A stretch of 64,000 nucleotides of DNA from Rhizobium sp. 2MFCol3.1 (lineage in GTDB: Bacteria; Pseudomonadota; Alphaproteobacteria; Rhizobiales; Rhizobiaceae), in NCBI RefSeq assembly GCF_000377565.1, contig NZ_KB898364.1:124001-188000 (forward strand). The letters are read 5' to 3'. Numbering within the stretch: position 1 is the stretch's first letter; each line of letters opens with the position of its first letter. Below the pieces are notes generated by a model. The model did not search any database and was not told the DNA's origin. It worked only from the letters and a program-made list of their open reading frames with translations. Position numbers and translations under genes: made by a program. Positions 34,738-43,142 of the stretch are shown piece by piece.

Positions 34738-35250
34738 CCTATTTAGCCGATCGCATCGTGAGCGAGACTTGTTGACGTCGGCCACCGCAAATAAGCGTCA
34801 CCGCCGCTTTTTTTCAAGGCTTTCTTTTTCGACAGGAGCCGACAGCGGCATACATAAGCCGTACCTAAAATACTGACCTTTACATTTCCACGAATCGCGG
34901 TGCCGATTCTGTGCGAGACTGCGCCGCGTCATGCGCACCTCAAATCGCCGGGCGATACCGATGTGCTCCGCGATCGACAGTGGGAAGGCTTTGGACAACC
35001 GAAGACTTGCATTACCTACCTCAATTTTTTTTGCTCGGAATGAGAGGGCATCAACCTTCGTCCACGGTGAAATGTAGACGTCAGGCCGCTATCTCACTTC
35101 GCTAGGGGAATAGACGGGTTCTTATGATTGTGACGTTGGCCGCCGTGCTTAACACCTACCAAGAAAGACCCCAACTTCGATTGAAGTCTTCGTACACGCC
35201 AAATCTCAGAATATTGTAGACACCGGTCTATAGCCGGCAGCGACAGTGCG

Positions 35251-35673
35251 ATGTCAGTTCGGCGGCAGTTTCATATTCTAATTCAAGGATTATTGGAGCC
35301 TTCTAATTTCCCAGGACTACATGGAAAACCTCTAGGTCCGAAGGCTGATCCCGCGACGATCTCGACAGAACGCTTTTGCTGCGGTTTTCGGTTACTGATG
35401 GGGTTCGAGCGGGTGCTTTGGGCGGCGCAGCAGGCAGTCATTTCATGCAAGCGCTATCAAGCGGAACACTCGAGTTTGTTCTTGCTTTTTTGCGAGAAGA
35501 TACCCGTTGCGGATTTTAGGACGATTCGTTCAAAGCTTGAAAAAAAAATAAAACTTCGGCTATGGGCGCGAAATCGTTCACGACGCTCATATCAGGCGCG
35601 AATCGATGTGGACTTGGCTGCGAAGACCGATCTCGATTCACACGGCCATGTATGGAATCGCATTAGAAAGTAA
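35251..35673 (+). CDS. Doubtful open reading frame, 140 residues
   Basis: An open plus-strand frame. The second half looks somewhat protein-like (LMGFERVLWAAQQAVISCKRY...), with a basic stretch near LEKKIKLRLWARNRSRRSY. No ribosome binding site is clear and no family is recognised. It may be a gene fragment or chance. Confidence 0.25.
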   Translation: MSVRRQFHILIQGLLEPSNFPGLHGKPLGPKADPATISTERFCCGFRLLMGFERVLWAAQQAVISCKRYQAEHSSLFLLFCEKIPVADFRTIRSKLEKKIKLRLWARNRSRRSYQARIDVDLAAKTDLDSHGHVWNRIRK

Positions 35674-35697
35674 GCTTGGTTGACCGCCTTACTCTCG

Positions 35698-36051
35698 TCA
35701 GCGGTCATGCAACGATAATCGCCCGGGGTCCGATCGCACTCCCGCTGTGTCACAGATGAGGTCGATGATTTGCAAGCTATCTGCCGGCAGCATCTGGGAG
35801 AAGCTGCAGCCCTCCGACCGAAAGAGCTCCAGCAGACGAGCGCTGGCGCATTGGCGCTCCTGTTCAGATAGGTAGTTCTGTTGGCTCGGCATGAAGGGTC
35901 TCTGCATCCATCCATTGGACGACGCGTGTTTGCCGGCGTCAATCGCGGAGCTCTCGAAGGAAAGCTCTACTGATCGCCGCTTTGTCGGAACGATCCGGTA
36001 AACAGCAAACGGCTGGTGTTGTTTAACTGCTTCGGAGATTGACGAGTGCAT
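35698..36051 (-). CDS. Hypothetical protein
   Basis: A 117-residue frame starting at the ATG at 36051, with an AAAAGGA site about eight bases upstream. The open frame extends to 36189, but the upstream part lacks a signal. The protein is soluble and includes a LYxSEQERQ-type segment (YLSEQERQCASARLLELFRSEG) suggestive of a helix bundle. No family is recognised. Confidence 0.45.
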   Translation of the reverse strand: MHSSISEAVKQHQPFAVYRIVPTKRRSVELSFESSAIDAGKHASSNGWMQRPFMPSQQNYLSEQERQCASARLLELFRSEGCSFSQMLPADSLQIIDLICDTAGVRSDPGRLSLHDR

Positions 36052-36380
36052 CCTAGTCCTTTTCGAGCCGAGCATCAGGCAGATAGCCGCTGCCCAAAAA
36101 CCATCAGAGAGTGATGGGCCGCGATCGACAGGGTCAGGTCCAGCGCGTCTCACACCCGCGATTGATCCAATAACTGACGGCAACATCATCGCGGCTACAG
36201 CGCTCGACCGAAAACCTCGGGATCGACGGCGTGCTCCGTCTCCAGGCGATCATCGACGTTGAGGTTGATAGCGAGGGTGCGTTTCGATTTTCGACAAAAT
36301 TCGATTACAGAAGGTTTCATACCCAAGAGGCTGCAGTCAAACATACTTGTCTGATGTCAGCCTTAAACAGGAATTACGGA

Positions 36381-36734
36381 TTGCCAGAGTACCCGACGAC
36401 ACCCGACAGGCGATATTTTGTAGTGCGCGGCCGCCTGTGGCGGCAGTGCAATCCCGCCCTTGATCAAGAAACCCATGATCGCCTAGTCGCCGAACTCATG
36501 GCGGCGCGCCGGGCCGTTCGCGATGCACAAGCGGGTAGTTGTGAGATGGCGGAGGCCCGTACGAGAGTTAACGATGCGAAATTAGCGCTTGGCGAGCGGG
36601 GGCCCGCATGGTGGGACGACGGCGCGCCCGACTACAATCGGTACCTGGCCCGGAACACGCCCTATGCCGACTGGTATGCCGATCTGCAAGATCGTTCATT
36701 TACCGCGAAACAATCCGGCGATGTGAAACGTTAG
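36381..36734 (+). CDS. Conserved hypothetical protein of rhizobial stress/repair islands
   Basis: A 117-residue protein beginning at a TTG (36381) with an AGGA site eight bases upstream. The frame is open further upstream, but only the part from LPEYPTTPDRRYFVVRGRLWR onward has the look of a conserved protein. That part includes a helical middle (LVAELMAARRAVRDAQ) and the distinctive ALGERGPAWWDDGAPDYNR...NTPYADWY. This family is remembered as widespread in rhizobia and related bacteria with no known function. Confidence 0.7.
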   Translation: MPEYPTTPDRRYFVVRGRLWRQCNPALDQETHDRLVAELMAARRAVRDAQAGSCEMAEARTRVNDAKLALGERGPAWWDDGAPDYNRYLARNTPYADWYADLQDRSFTAKQSGDVKR

Positions 36735-36847
36735 TTGGCTCAGTCGGTTAAGCGATACCGATTGAGCTGCCAATGACGCGGCGAGCGCTGCTAGCTCGCG
36801 CTGGCTCCTGGCACGCCACTGCGGAACGGTGTTGCGGAGGACCGAAG

Positions 36848-37083
36848 TTGACCAAGTACTTCTTTCACCTACGGACCGATGACGTCCTCGAACTGGATGA
36901 AGTCGGCGCGGAATTCGATACAGACGATTTAGCCATGCTCGAGGCGTCAAACGCTGCCCGCGAGATGGTACTCGACGCCGTTGTCTCGGGAGGAGGCCCC
37001 TTGTTCAGCAGTTCGAAATCACTCGCGAAGACGGTACGATAGTCAGCATTCTACCATTCAAAGCGGTTATTCGCCTTGGGTAG
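36848..37083 (+). pseudogene. DUF6894-type small protein, frameshifted
   Basis: Starts at a TTG (36848) with GGAGGA upstream: LTKYFFHLRTDDVLELDEVG... The C-terminal half of the family, QQFEITREDGTIVSILPFKA, continues in another frame up to a stop at 37083. One base seems to be missing near 37001 (GGCCCCTTGTTCAG). Together the parts make a complete protein of about 78 residues. Either a recent inactivation or a sequencing error. Confidence 0.7.
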
Positions 37084-37206
37084 CTCGATTTAGTTGCCTC
37101 CCATACACGGACGTCGCCTGGGTGAAACTTGACCCAAACTACTCGAATACGCTTGCCGCCGGTTTAGCGCCCGTTCGCCTTCCAACGCTCTGCGCATTTC
37201 ACTCCA

Positions 37207-38439
37207 TCAGGCTGGGACGGATAAAAAGCTGAGGGGAAGCTCGATCAAGATATCAAGACCCTCACTGCTCCAGTCGTATGAAAGCTTGCCGCGAAGGCTC
37301 CCGACAGTCCTTTTGACCAGGGTCGACCCAAATCCAGATTGCACGGGAGCGGAACCGCCTGGGCCTCCTCTTTCGCTCCACGTGATCCGGAGGTCTTTAT
37401 CTCGTGTACATACAACAATGAGGCGACCGTCATCGACACTCAGCGATCCGTATTTGGCGGCATTCGTTGCAAGCTCATGGAGGATCAGGGCGATAGCCGT
37501 GATATTGGCTGTAGGGATTTTGACGTCGTCGGCACCGATGATGGCTATTTTCTCAGGGAACGCCTCATTTCCATAGGGCGCAAGTATGTCCATCAATATC
37601 TGTTTGAGCGAAATGGCCGGCTGTTCAGTCCCATCTCCCGTTGGAGTGGCCTTTGGGCGAACAAGATCGTGAGCGCGGCTAAGTGCGCGCAACCGTCCCC
37701 TGACTGCAGTCGCGAACTGCTCCGCGCTGCTAGCGGTCTTAGCGGACATCGCCAGCATCGCGTCGGCGAGCGCAAACACGTTTTTTACCCGGTGATTCAG
37801 CTCGTTGATCAGCAGAATGCGTTGCTCTTCGGCTCGGTCTCGTGCGAGTTCGTTGCGATATCTCTCAATAGCGATAGCTGTCGTACGGGTTACCATCCCG
37901 ATGACTTCGAGATCGCGCGCGGTAGGCTCCCGCGGCTCGTGATAGTAATTGGCGAAGGTTCCGAGGATACGACCTTCAGCGGAACGGATCGGCATCGACC
38001 AACAGGCGCGGAGGTTGTGTTTCAAGGCGATGTCTTTGTAGTCGACCCAACGCGGGTCTGTCGCGATATCGACGGCCATGACCTGTTCCCCGGTGAAGGC
38101 CGCCGTACCACAGGACCCGACACCGTTACCGACCGGAATGCCGTCAACCGCCGCATTGTATTCAGCCGGCAGAGTTGGAGCTGCACCTTCTACGAGATTC
38201 TTACCGTCTTCGGTCGTTAATAGGATCGACGCGAGGAGCTCTCCGTTCGCAGGCTTCTCCACCAACAAGATAATGTCGCGCAGGACGTCCTTCAGCGGTC
38301 CGCCGAGGGCGACGCGGGCCAGGATGTCTCGTTCGGCGATGATGAGGTCGGATGATGCTGCATGATTGCTTTTAAACGTCACAGTCCAGTCTTCTCTATC
38401 TGAGAGCCGGATGTCGACGACAGCGGCAATTCTCGTCAC
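37207..38439 (-). CDS. GAF-domain HWE-family sensor histidine kinase
   Basis: A soluble kinase of up to 410 residues. Residues about 35-195 form a GAF domain (VGSCGTAAFTGEQVMAVDIATDPRW, a pattern common in these kinases). The HWE/HisKA_2 dimerisation domain follows, with the phosphorylated His216 in INELNHRVKN, then the ATPase domain with the N-box ILHELATNAAKYGSL and ITWSERGGP. HWE kinases act in light, redox and general stress signalling and often phosphorylate PhyR-type or single-domain receivers. A receiver gene lies next to it on the same strand. The exact start is unclear: 38439, or a GTG at 38382. Confidence 0.9.
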   Translation of the reverse strand: MTRIAAVVDIRLSDREDWTVTFKSNHAASSDLIIAERDILARVALGGPLKDVLRDIILLVEKPANGELLASILLTTEDGKNLVEGAAPTLPAEYNAAVDGIPVGNGVGSCGTAAFTGEQVMAVDIATDPRWVDYKDIALKHNLRACWSMPIRSAEGRILGTFANYYHEPREPTARDLEVIGMVTRTTAIAIERYRNELARDRAEEQRILLINELNHRVKNVFALADAMLAMSAKTASSAEQFATAVRGRLRALSRAHDLVRPKATPTGDGTEQPAISLKQILMDILAPYGNEAFPEKIAIIGADDVKIPTANITAIALILHELATNAAKYGSLSVDDGRLIVVCTRDKDLRITWSERGGPGGSAPVQSGFGSTLVKRTVGSLRGKLSYDWSSEGLDILIELPLSFLSVPA

Positions 38440-38521
38440 TACTTAGCGCATCGACCTTGAAAGTCATCCACTGACAGCCGACTGCCAATGAATTTCAGAC
38501 ATCGGCGCATTCGTCGGTGCT

Positions 38522-38920
38522 CTAAGAAGCTACGGCTTCTTCGCTACCCCGGCGTCGCTGGATCACGCTTTCGACCGTCGCGATGGCTACCGTCGCATTG
38601 TAAGGCTTCGGCAAGAACTTCGCTCCCGCTGGCAGGTCGGACGGATTGACATCCGCCCTGCCCGAAGTCACGACAACACCCATGTGCGGGCTAACACTTG
38701 CCACCATGTTGGCAAGGTCTATGCCGCTCAGGCCACCAGGCATGTCGACATCGGTGAAGATCGCGTCGACATCCGTTCGCATGCCAAGCACGCCTACGGC
38801 TTCCAGCACCGATCCGGCCTCCAAAACAGCGAACCCAGCGCCTTCCAACGCATCCGCAATAAACAAGCGGATCAACGGTTCGTCTTCAACCACAATCACA
38901 ATCCGGGCGGGCATCGTCAT
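38522..38920 (-). CDS. Single-domain response regulator
   Basis: A 132-residue receiver domain without output domain. Conserved residues: acidic pair in VVEDEPLIR, phosphoacceptor Asp in AIFTDVDMPGG, Thr/Ser position in VVVTSGRAD, and Lys in FLPKPYN. It sits 80 bases upstream of the HWE kinase gene on the same strand, so the two probably form a signalling pair. Single-domain receivers of this kind often serve as phosphate sinks or relay proteins in the alphaproteobacterial general stress response. Confidence 0.9.
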   Translation of the reverse strand: MTMPARIVIVVEDEPLIRLFIADALEGAGFAVLEAGSVLEAVGVLGMRTDVDAIFTDVDMPGGLSGIDLANMVASVSPHMGVVVTSGRADVNPSDLPAGAKFLPKPYNATVAIATVESVIQRRRGSEEAVAS

Positions 38921-39113
38921 ATCGGTTCCCCTAGTTGTCAGAGGAGTAACGCGGCTTTCCGCGAGGTGGCCTCAAAACATCCACAGCGAGTTGGAAACAT
39001 ATTTAATAAAATGCGAACAAAACCTCGAAGGATCACTGCGCGCATAGGCACTGCATCCCGCGAGCCTGCCATTCTTGAGCATGCCCAGCAGGACACCACC
39101 TGCGTTTTCGACT

Positions 39114-39398
39114 TCAGTGTAGGGTCGAAGTAGCGTGACGGCTTGAGACGACCTTGCGAACGGCACCGACGAGGCGAGCGGTAGACATCACGATCTCGCT
39201 CGCCACATCTGCATCTCCCTCAGCTACATCGGCTGCGAGCTCCCCGATTGACATAGTGGCGTCTCTCACCAGTTCGGCTAACCGCTCGCTGTCTTCAGGT
39301 AGTTGCCGGGCAAACGCCGCCAAGAGTTCGCTGAATTGGAGATGGACGGCCCGTATCTGCTCGGTCGTCAATGACCTGCGTGGCGAATGTTCCGACAT
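39114..39398 (-). CDS. Small helical hypothetical protein
   Basis: 94 residues, highly helical and acidic in the middle (RLAELVRDATMSIGELAADVAEGDADVAS). No signal peptide or membrane segment. It lies upstream of the response regulator and kinase on the same strand, just downstream of a strong terminator. No family is recognised. Confidence 0.55.
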   Translation of the reverse strand: MSEHSPRRSLTTEQIRAVHLQFSELLAAFARQLPEDSERLAELVRDATMSIGELAADVAEGDADVASEIVMSTARLVGAVRKVVSSRHATSTLH

Positions 39399-39426
39399 CC
39401 ATCGTCCTCTATGATGGTTTCATTGC

Positions 39427-39462
39427 AAAAAGGTCGGGTGGCTGTTGGCACCCGACCTTTTT
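39427..39462. terminator. Strong bidirectional intrinsic terminator
   Basis: AAAAAGGTCGGGTG (39427-39440, with one further A before) pairs with CACCCGACCTTTTT (39449-39462) around the loop GCTGTTGG. The A-run and T-run make it work in both directions. It would end the transcript of the small membrane protein gene at 39593-39835. Confidence 0.85.
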
Positions 39463-39592
39463 ACTGTCTCTACGACTGCCAGCCTGACCTCCATGGCTGA
39501 CGTCGGAAACGCTTGCATTGCAATTACTTAGCGCGGTCGCGGCCTAGTTCAATGGCCAGCGTATGGTTTTGGATCGGAAGCGGCCCGCCTTC

Positions 39593-39835
39593 TCAATTCG
39601 AGTTTTGCACGGGCGCTGGAGTAGACACATGCCCTGAGCCTGCAGACCCGCCGGGTGTGGGTGACGTTGGACTGCGAGGAGTGAAAACGAGCAAAGCCGC
39701 GATCACACCAAGGAAGACGACGACGGCGGCCAGACCCAATCGAGACCTGTCCCCCAGCCGCCGCGACACGGCTGGCCTGCTCGCCTCATACGGCGTGTCC
39801 TGTTCAATCGAGCCGTCGTCTCTTTTGGTTGCCAT
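39593..39835 (-). CDS. Small single-pass membrane protein
   Basis: 80 residues: a charged cytoplasmic N-terminus (MATKRDDGSIEQDTPYE...), one membrane helix (LGLAAVVVFLGVIAALLVF) and a Pro/Ser/Gly-rich tail. Such proteins are frequent members of the general stress regulon of rhizobia. No family is recognised with confidence. Confidence 0.6.
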   Translation of the reverse strand: MATKRDDGSIEQDTPYEASRPAVSRRLGDRSRLGLAAVVVFLGVIAALLVFTPRSPTSPTPGGSAGSGHVSTPAPVQNSN

Positions 39836-39905
39836 GGCTGCCTCCTCGTACGAACAAGCCTATCTTTGGCCTACTCCGCTAGGCTAGATCAGCACAACGC
39901 CGACC

Positions 39906-40235
39906 TCACGATCGATTTCTGAGCGAATAGATCGCAATTGTGCTTAACCCTAGCAGCCCCACGAAGATGGCACCAAGCGATATCGATGGGTCCTGTTTCA
40001 GGCTTGCATTACGGCTCAGGGTGGTCTCCGCATCTCTCTCAGAGATTTTTTCCCGAAGAAGTGCTACCTGCCGCCGCAAGTTTTCGTGCTGCTCGATCAA
40101 TGACGCAAGCTCTTTCTCCTCTAAGCCTTCCAGGGCGCTTTGCTCATCCGTCACCGTGTCCTCATCGAGATCGATCTCATCTCGCAGCAATGCCTGCAGG
40201 TCGATCTTTTCTGAATCCGCTGTCCGCATTTTCAC
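39906..40235 (-). CDS. Small tail-anchored membrane protein with coiled coil
   Basis: 109 residues: an acidic N-terminus (LLRDEIDLDEDTVTDEQ), a coiled-coil-like stretch (LEEKELASLIEQHENLRRQVALLREKISE) and a C-terminal membrane helix (LGAIFVGLLGLSTIAIYSL) ending in RNRS. It would be anchored in the inner membrane facing the cytoplasm. No family is recognised. An internal ATG two codons after the first is also possible. Confidence 0.6.
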   Translation of the reverse strand: MKMRTADSEKIDLQALLRDEIDLDEDTVTDEQSALEGLEEKELASLIEQHENLRRQVALLREKISERDAETTLSRNASLKQDPSISLGAIFVGLLGLSTIAIYSLRNRS

Positions 40236-40653
40236 TCTCCTCCATTGCCATACGTGCTATCGTTCTTGGCTTTCGCAGCTGATCGGGGCCTCGCGACAAC
40301 GGCGGCTGACATACAGCCCCCTTTTCAGCAACTTACGTATCCAGTCCTGGGTCATCACTGGGTGGTGCTCCAAGGCAGGGCGCTTGGTCGCCGCCCGTGC
40401 TTCGCTTCCGACCAAAAAAACGTGTGCAATGACGATGTGTTCCGCACCGTCCACCTCAAGAGAATCCGAGATAGCCGACCGGAAACACAAGGACATCAAT
40501 GTCCGAAAGGTACCGTGGGCCTATCCTGTTGTCGGAGTAGCCGAGGGCTCAGTTTTTTGGCGACAAATAGGACCTGGTGCCAACGTTCGAGAGCCGTTCG
40601 GACCTGTTTCGACGGCATCATGATCTTTTCGCTTGCTTGCGCGTTAGCAGGCT
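40236..40653. other. Gap of about 420 bases before the ku region
   Basis: Several short frames overlap here on both strands (for example a minus-strand frame at 40257-40499), but none has a ribosome binding site or recognisable composition. No hairpin or repeat stands out. Confidence 0.35.
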
Positions 40654-40839
40654 ATGGACAACCCAAGCGCTCCAACGAATGCAGAAACTGATCGGGCCTT
40701 AGCCCGGCTGCGCCTGTCCCAAATGGAAATTATCGAAAGTCTTCTCGAATTCGATATCAGCTCTCTTCAGTCGTACGCCGACGGTATAGCGGAGGAGCGA
40801 CAATTTCTCACGAAAATCACCGAACACGGTAGGAGATGA
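40654..40839 (+). CDS. Possible small helical protein, 61 residues
   Basis: An ATG at 40654 opens a short frame with balanced composition (ALARLRLSQMEIIESLLEFDI...). The ribosome binding site is weak. It lies 60 bases before the candidate EcfG promoter of the ku genes. Confidence 0.4.
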   Translation: MDNPSAPTNAETDRALARLRLSQMEIIESLLEFDISSLQSYADGIAEERQFLTKITEHGRR

Positions 40840-40900
40840 CTTGGCTCGCGTGAGAGACTGGTTTCCTCGGTGAGAATTTCGCCACCAGCCCCGCGAGGTG

Positions 40901-40925
40901 GGAACCATGAATTCCAATTTGAGTT
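40901..40925 (+). promoter_or_regulatory. Candidate EcfG (RpoE2-type) general stress promoter of the ku genes
   Basis: GGAAC at 40901-40905, a 16-base spacer, and AGTT at 40922-40925 match the alphaproteobacterial EcfG pattern GGAAC-N16-cGTT except for the first base of the -10. It lies 30 bases before the ku start codon, leaving room for a short leader with the GGAGG site. In Sinorhizobium meliloti a ku pair is controlled by RpoE2. Confidence 0.55.
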
Positions 40926-40954
40926 GTTGCATCGGCAAGTTGGAGGATACACGT

Positions 40955-41845
40955 ATGACTGCGCACCGGGCCCAATGGAAAGGCCACCTCAAGGTCGGCG
41001 AACTTACCTGCGCCGTCGGGCTATACACGGCAGCGTCCACGTCGGAGCGGATCAGCTTTCATATGCTGAACGCAAAGACCGGCAATCGACTCAAGCGCGA
41101 ATTCATCGATAGCGATACCGAGGAGGTCGTTGAGCACGACAGCCAAGTTAAGGGCTTTGACACGGGCAACGGCGACTACGTCATGATCGACCCGGAAGAA
41201 GTCGCCGCCGTCGTGCCGGACGCCGACAAGATGTTAGAGGCCGAGGCCTTCATACCACATGAGAAGGTCGACGACATTTACTTCGACAAGCCGTACTACC
41301 TCGTGCCGACCAATGACGAAGACCAGGATGCTTTCGCCAGCATCCGAGATGCTTTGGTAAAGACCAAGGCCACAGCAATCGCGCGAACCGTTCTCTTCCG
41401 AAGGGCGCGAACCGTCCTGATACGACCGCACGGCAGAGGACTGATCGCGACGATGCTCAACTTCGACTACGAGGTGCGGTCTTCCAAGGAAGCGTTCGAG
41501 AACGTCGCCAAGGTCAAGGTAGAAGGCGAAATGCTGGACCTCGCCAGACACATCATTGAAACCAAAAAGGGCGAATTCGATCCCGCCAAGACGGATGACC
41601 GTTACGAAACTGCCCTGGCGGCACTGGTCAAGGCAAAGTCCGAAGGCAAGACGCTACCGAAACCAAAGCCTATCAAAGTGTCCAAGCCTAACGACCTGCT
41701 GAATGCACTGCGCGAGAGCGCCGGAATGGACAAGGGCTCATCCAGGAAGCCAAAAGCGGCTAACGCTAACTCCAAGAAGAAAGCTGCATCTGCGGCAAAG
41801 AAGCCAAAGGCGCGAGCAAAAACCGCGCATAAGAAGGCGAGTTAA
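40955..41845 (+). CDS. ku: Ku protein, non-homologous end joining (first copy)
   Basis: A 296-residue bacterial Ku. The ATG at 40955 with GGAGG eight bases upstream gives the family start (AQWKGHLKVGELTCAVGLYTA). The ring-forming core includes ISFHMLNAKTGNR, DPEEVAAVVP and VDDIYFDKPYYLVP. The C-terminus is a long Lys/Ala-rich tail (SKKKAASAAKKPKARAKTAHKK) typical of DNA-binding extensions. Ku rings bind broken DNA ends and recruit LigD, which is encoded 2.3 kb away. Only three bases separate it from the second ku gene, which suggests a heteromeric ring. Confidence 0.95.
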   Translation: MTAHRAQWKGHLKVGELTCAVGLYTAASTSERISFHMLNAKTGNRLKREFIDSDTEEVVEHDSQVKGFDTGNGDYVMIDPEEVAAVVPDADKMLEAEAFIPHEKVDDIYFDKPYYLVPTNDEDQDAFASIRDALVKTKATAIARTVLFRRARTVLIRPHGRGLIATMLNFDYEVRSSKEAFENVAKVKVEGEMLDLARHIIETKKGEFDPAKTDDRYETALAALVKAKSEGKTLPKPKPIKVSKPNDLLNALRESAGMDKGSSRKPKAANANSKKKAASAAKKPKARAKTAHKKAS

Positions 41846-41848
41846 AAA

Positions 41849-42670
41849 ATGCCAGCCAGTCGCCCGTATTGGAAAGGCTACCTCAAGCTCTCACTCGTCA
41901 CCTGCCCCGTGGCCATGACACCCGCGACTTCGGAATCCGAGAAAGTGCGGTTCCATACCCTCAACGAGAAGACCGGTAACCGCGTCGTCTCCCAGTACGT
42001 GGATAGTGTCACGGGCAAGCCTGTCTCAGATGAGCAGGAGGCCAAGGGTTATGAGCGTGGAGAGAACAACTATGTCATTCTGACCGACGAGGACTTGGAA
42101 GCTGTCGAATTGGAAACCGTTCGGACCATCGACATCGAGAAGTTCGTCCCGCGCGAAAGCATCGACTGGATTTATCTCGATACCCCTTTCTACCTGACGG
42201 CCAACGAGAAGATCGGCGACGAAGCCTTTGCCGTCATCCGCGACGCGATGAAGGCCCAGGATATGGTGGGTGTGTCTCGTGTCGTGTTAGGCCGCCGGGA
42301 ACGTGTCGTGATGTTGGAAGCCAGGGATCAAGGCATTGTTGTGTGGACGCTGCGCTTCGGCGACGAGGTTCGGCCGGAGAGCGAGTATTTTACGGGCATC
42401 GAGAAGAAGGGGGATGCCAAGGGCACTTCTGCTCTGGAGACGATTATCAAGAAAAAGATGGCTGACTGGTCGCCCGAGATGGCGTCCGACCCTGTCCAGG
42501 AGAGCCTCATCAAGCTCATAGCTGACAAAAAGAAGGCCAAAATGCCATCCGGGAAGACGAAGTCGAAAGCTTCGAAAAGCGACGACCAACACGAGAGCAA
42601 TGTCGTCAACATAATGGACGCTTTGAAAAAGTCGGTTGCCAAAGAGCTGAAAGCTCGCAAAGCGGGCTGA
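41849..42670 (+). CDS. ku: Ku protein, non-homologous end joining (second copy)
   Basis: A 273-residue Ku paralogue: YWKGYLKLSLVTCPVAMTPAT at the N-terminus, VRFHTLNEKTGNRV, and IDWIYLDTPFYLTANEK in the core. The C-terminal extension is shorter and mixed-charge compared with the first copy. It starts three bases after the first ku gene, so both are made from one message, as with the ku3-ku4 pair of Sinorhizobium meliloti, whose products are reported to act together. The GC content and codon use fit the surrounding island. Confidence 0.95.
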   Translation: MPASRPYWKGYLKLSLVTCPVAMTPATSESEKVRFHTLNEKTGNRVVSQYVDSVTGKPVSDEQEAKGYERGENNYVILTDEDLEAVELETVRTIDIEKFVPRESIDWIYLDTPFYLTANEKIGDEAFAVIRDAMKAQDMVGVSRVVLGRRERVVMLEARDQGIVVWTLRFGDEVRPESEYFTGIEKKGDAKGTSALETIIKKKMADWSPEMASDPVQESLIKLIADKKKAKMPSGKTKSKASKSDDQHESNVVNIMDALKKSVAKELKARKAG

Positions 42671-42816
42671 CCGCTTCGCATTATCTGGCGGGCGTCAGAT
42701 GGTATCCGCGCGACGGTATCATCCAGAAACTTTGGGCAAAGGTCTCGGCAATGTGCCAAAGGGTGTTTCGACGACACACCGATGGTCGAATACGCCCTCT
42801 TCCTGCGACGTCGTCA

Positions 42817-43098
42817 TCATGTCATTCTGCCCACGAGTTCCGCATACTGTGCGAACGTGTAACTTCTTCCGTGCTGACTGGCTTGATTGGCGAGAGACAA
42901 GACGCGGATGGGAAACACCGTTGCCGCCTGATTTGAGTCAGAGACGCCGTCGCCATCAGGACGCGAGGCTGCGTTCTCGGCGCTGGCTAGGGCTTGGCCA
43001 ATCTCTTCGTGGGTCATAAGCCCCTTTCGAACGATGGCTTCCGACACAGCGGCAACTGCCATAATGAGCCCTTCCACCTGCAAGTTCGCGGTATTCAT
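42817..43098 (-). CDS. Small hypothetical protein between ku and ligC
   Basis: 93 residues starting at the ATG at 43098 with an AAGGAG site. The first half is a helical segment (NLQVEGLIMAVAAVSEAIVRKGLMTHEEIGQALASAE) that looks like a small dimerisation or sensor segment. It lies in convergent orientation to the ku genes and just downstream of ligC. The family is not recognised. Confidence 0.6.
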   Translation of the reverse strand: MNTANLQVEGLIMAVAAVSEAIVRKGLMTHEEIGQALASAENAASRPDGDGVSDSNQAATVFPIRVLSLANQASQHGRSYTFAQYAELVGRMT

Positions 43099-43142
43099 GT
43101 CCTGCTCCTTCAGTTTTGCTGTTTCTAGGTTACGTTTATCGA

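Larger units (their letters stand above)
34368..35697. other. Low-coding stretch with hairpins
   Basis: About 1.3 kb without a gene that can be supported firmly. It contains two hairpins (34671-34700, CGGCAAAG...CTTTGCCG, and the terminator at 34713-34737) and AT-rich runs. One weak 140-residue frame at 35251-35673 is listed separately. The sequence ACA-CGCCA at 35194-35201 is discussed as a weak candidate for the transposon right end. Confidence 0.4.

Noticed and set aside
34798..34998. A 66-residue minus-strand gene
   Set aside because: Unbalanced Arg/Lys-rich composition and no ribosome binding site.
36734..36775. tRNA-like stretch (GTTGGCTCAGTCGGTTAAGC...)
   Set aside because: It has a D-arm-like run, but no acceptor stem, anticodon arm or T-arm can be formed around it.
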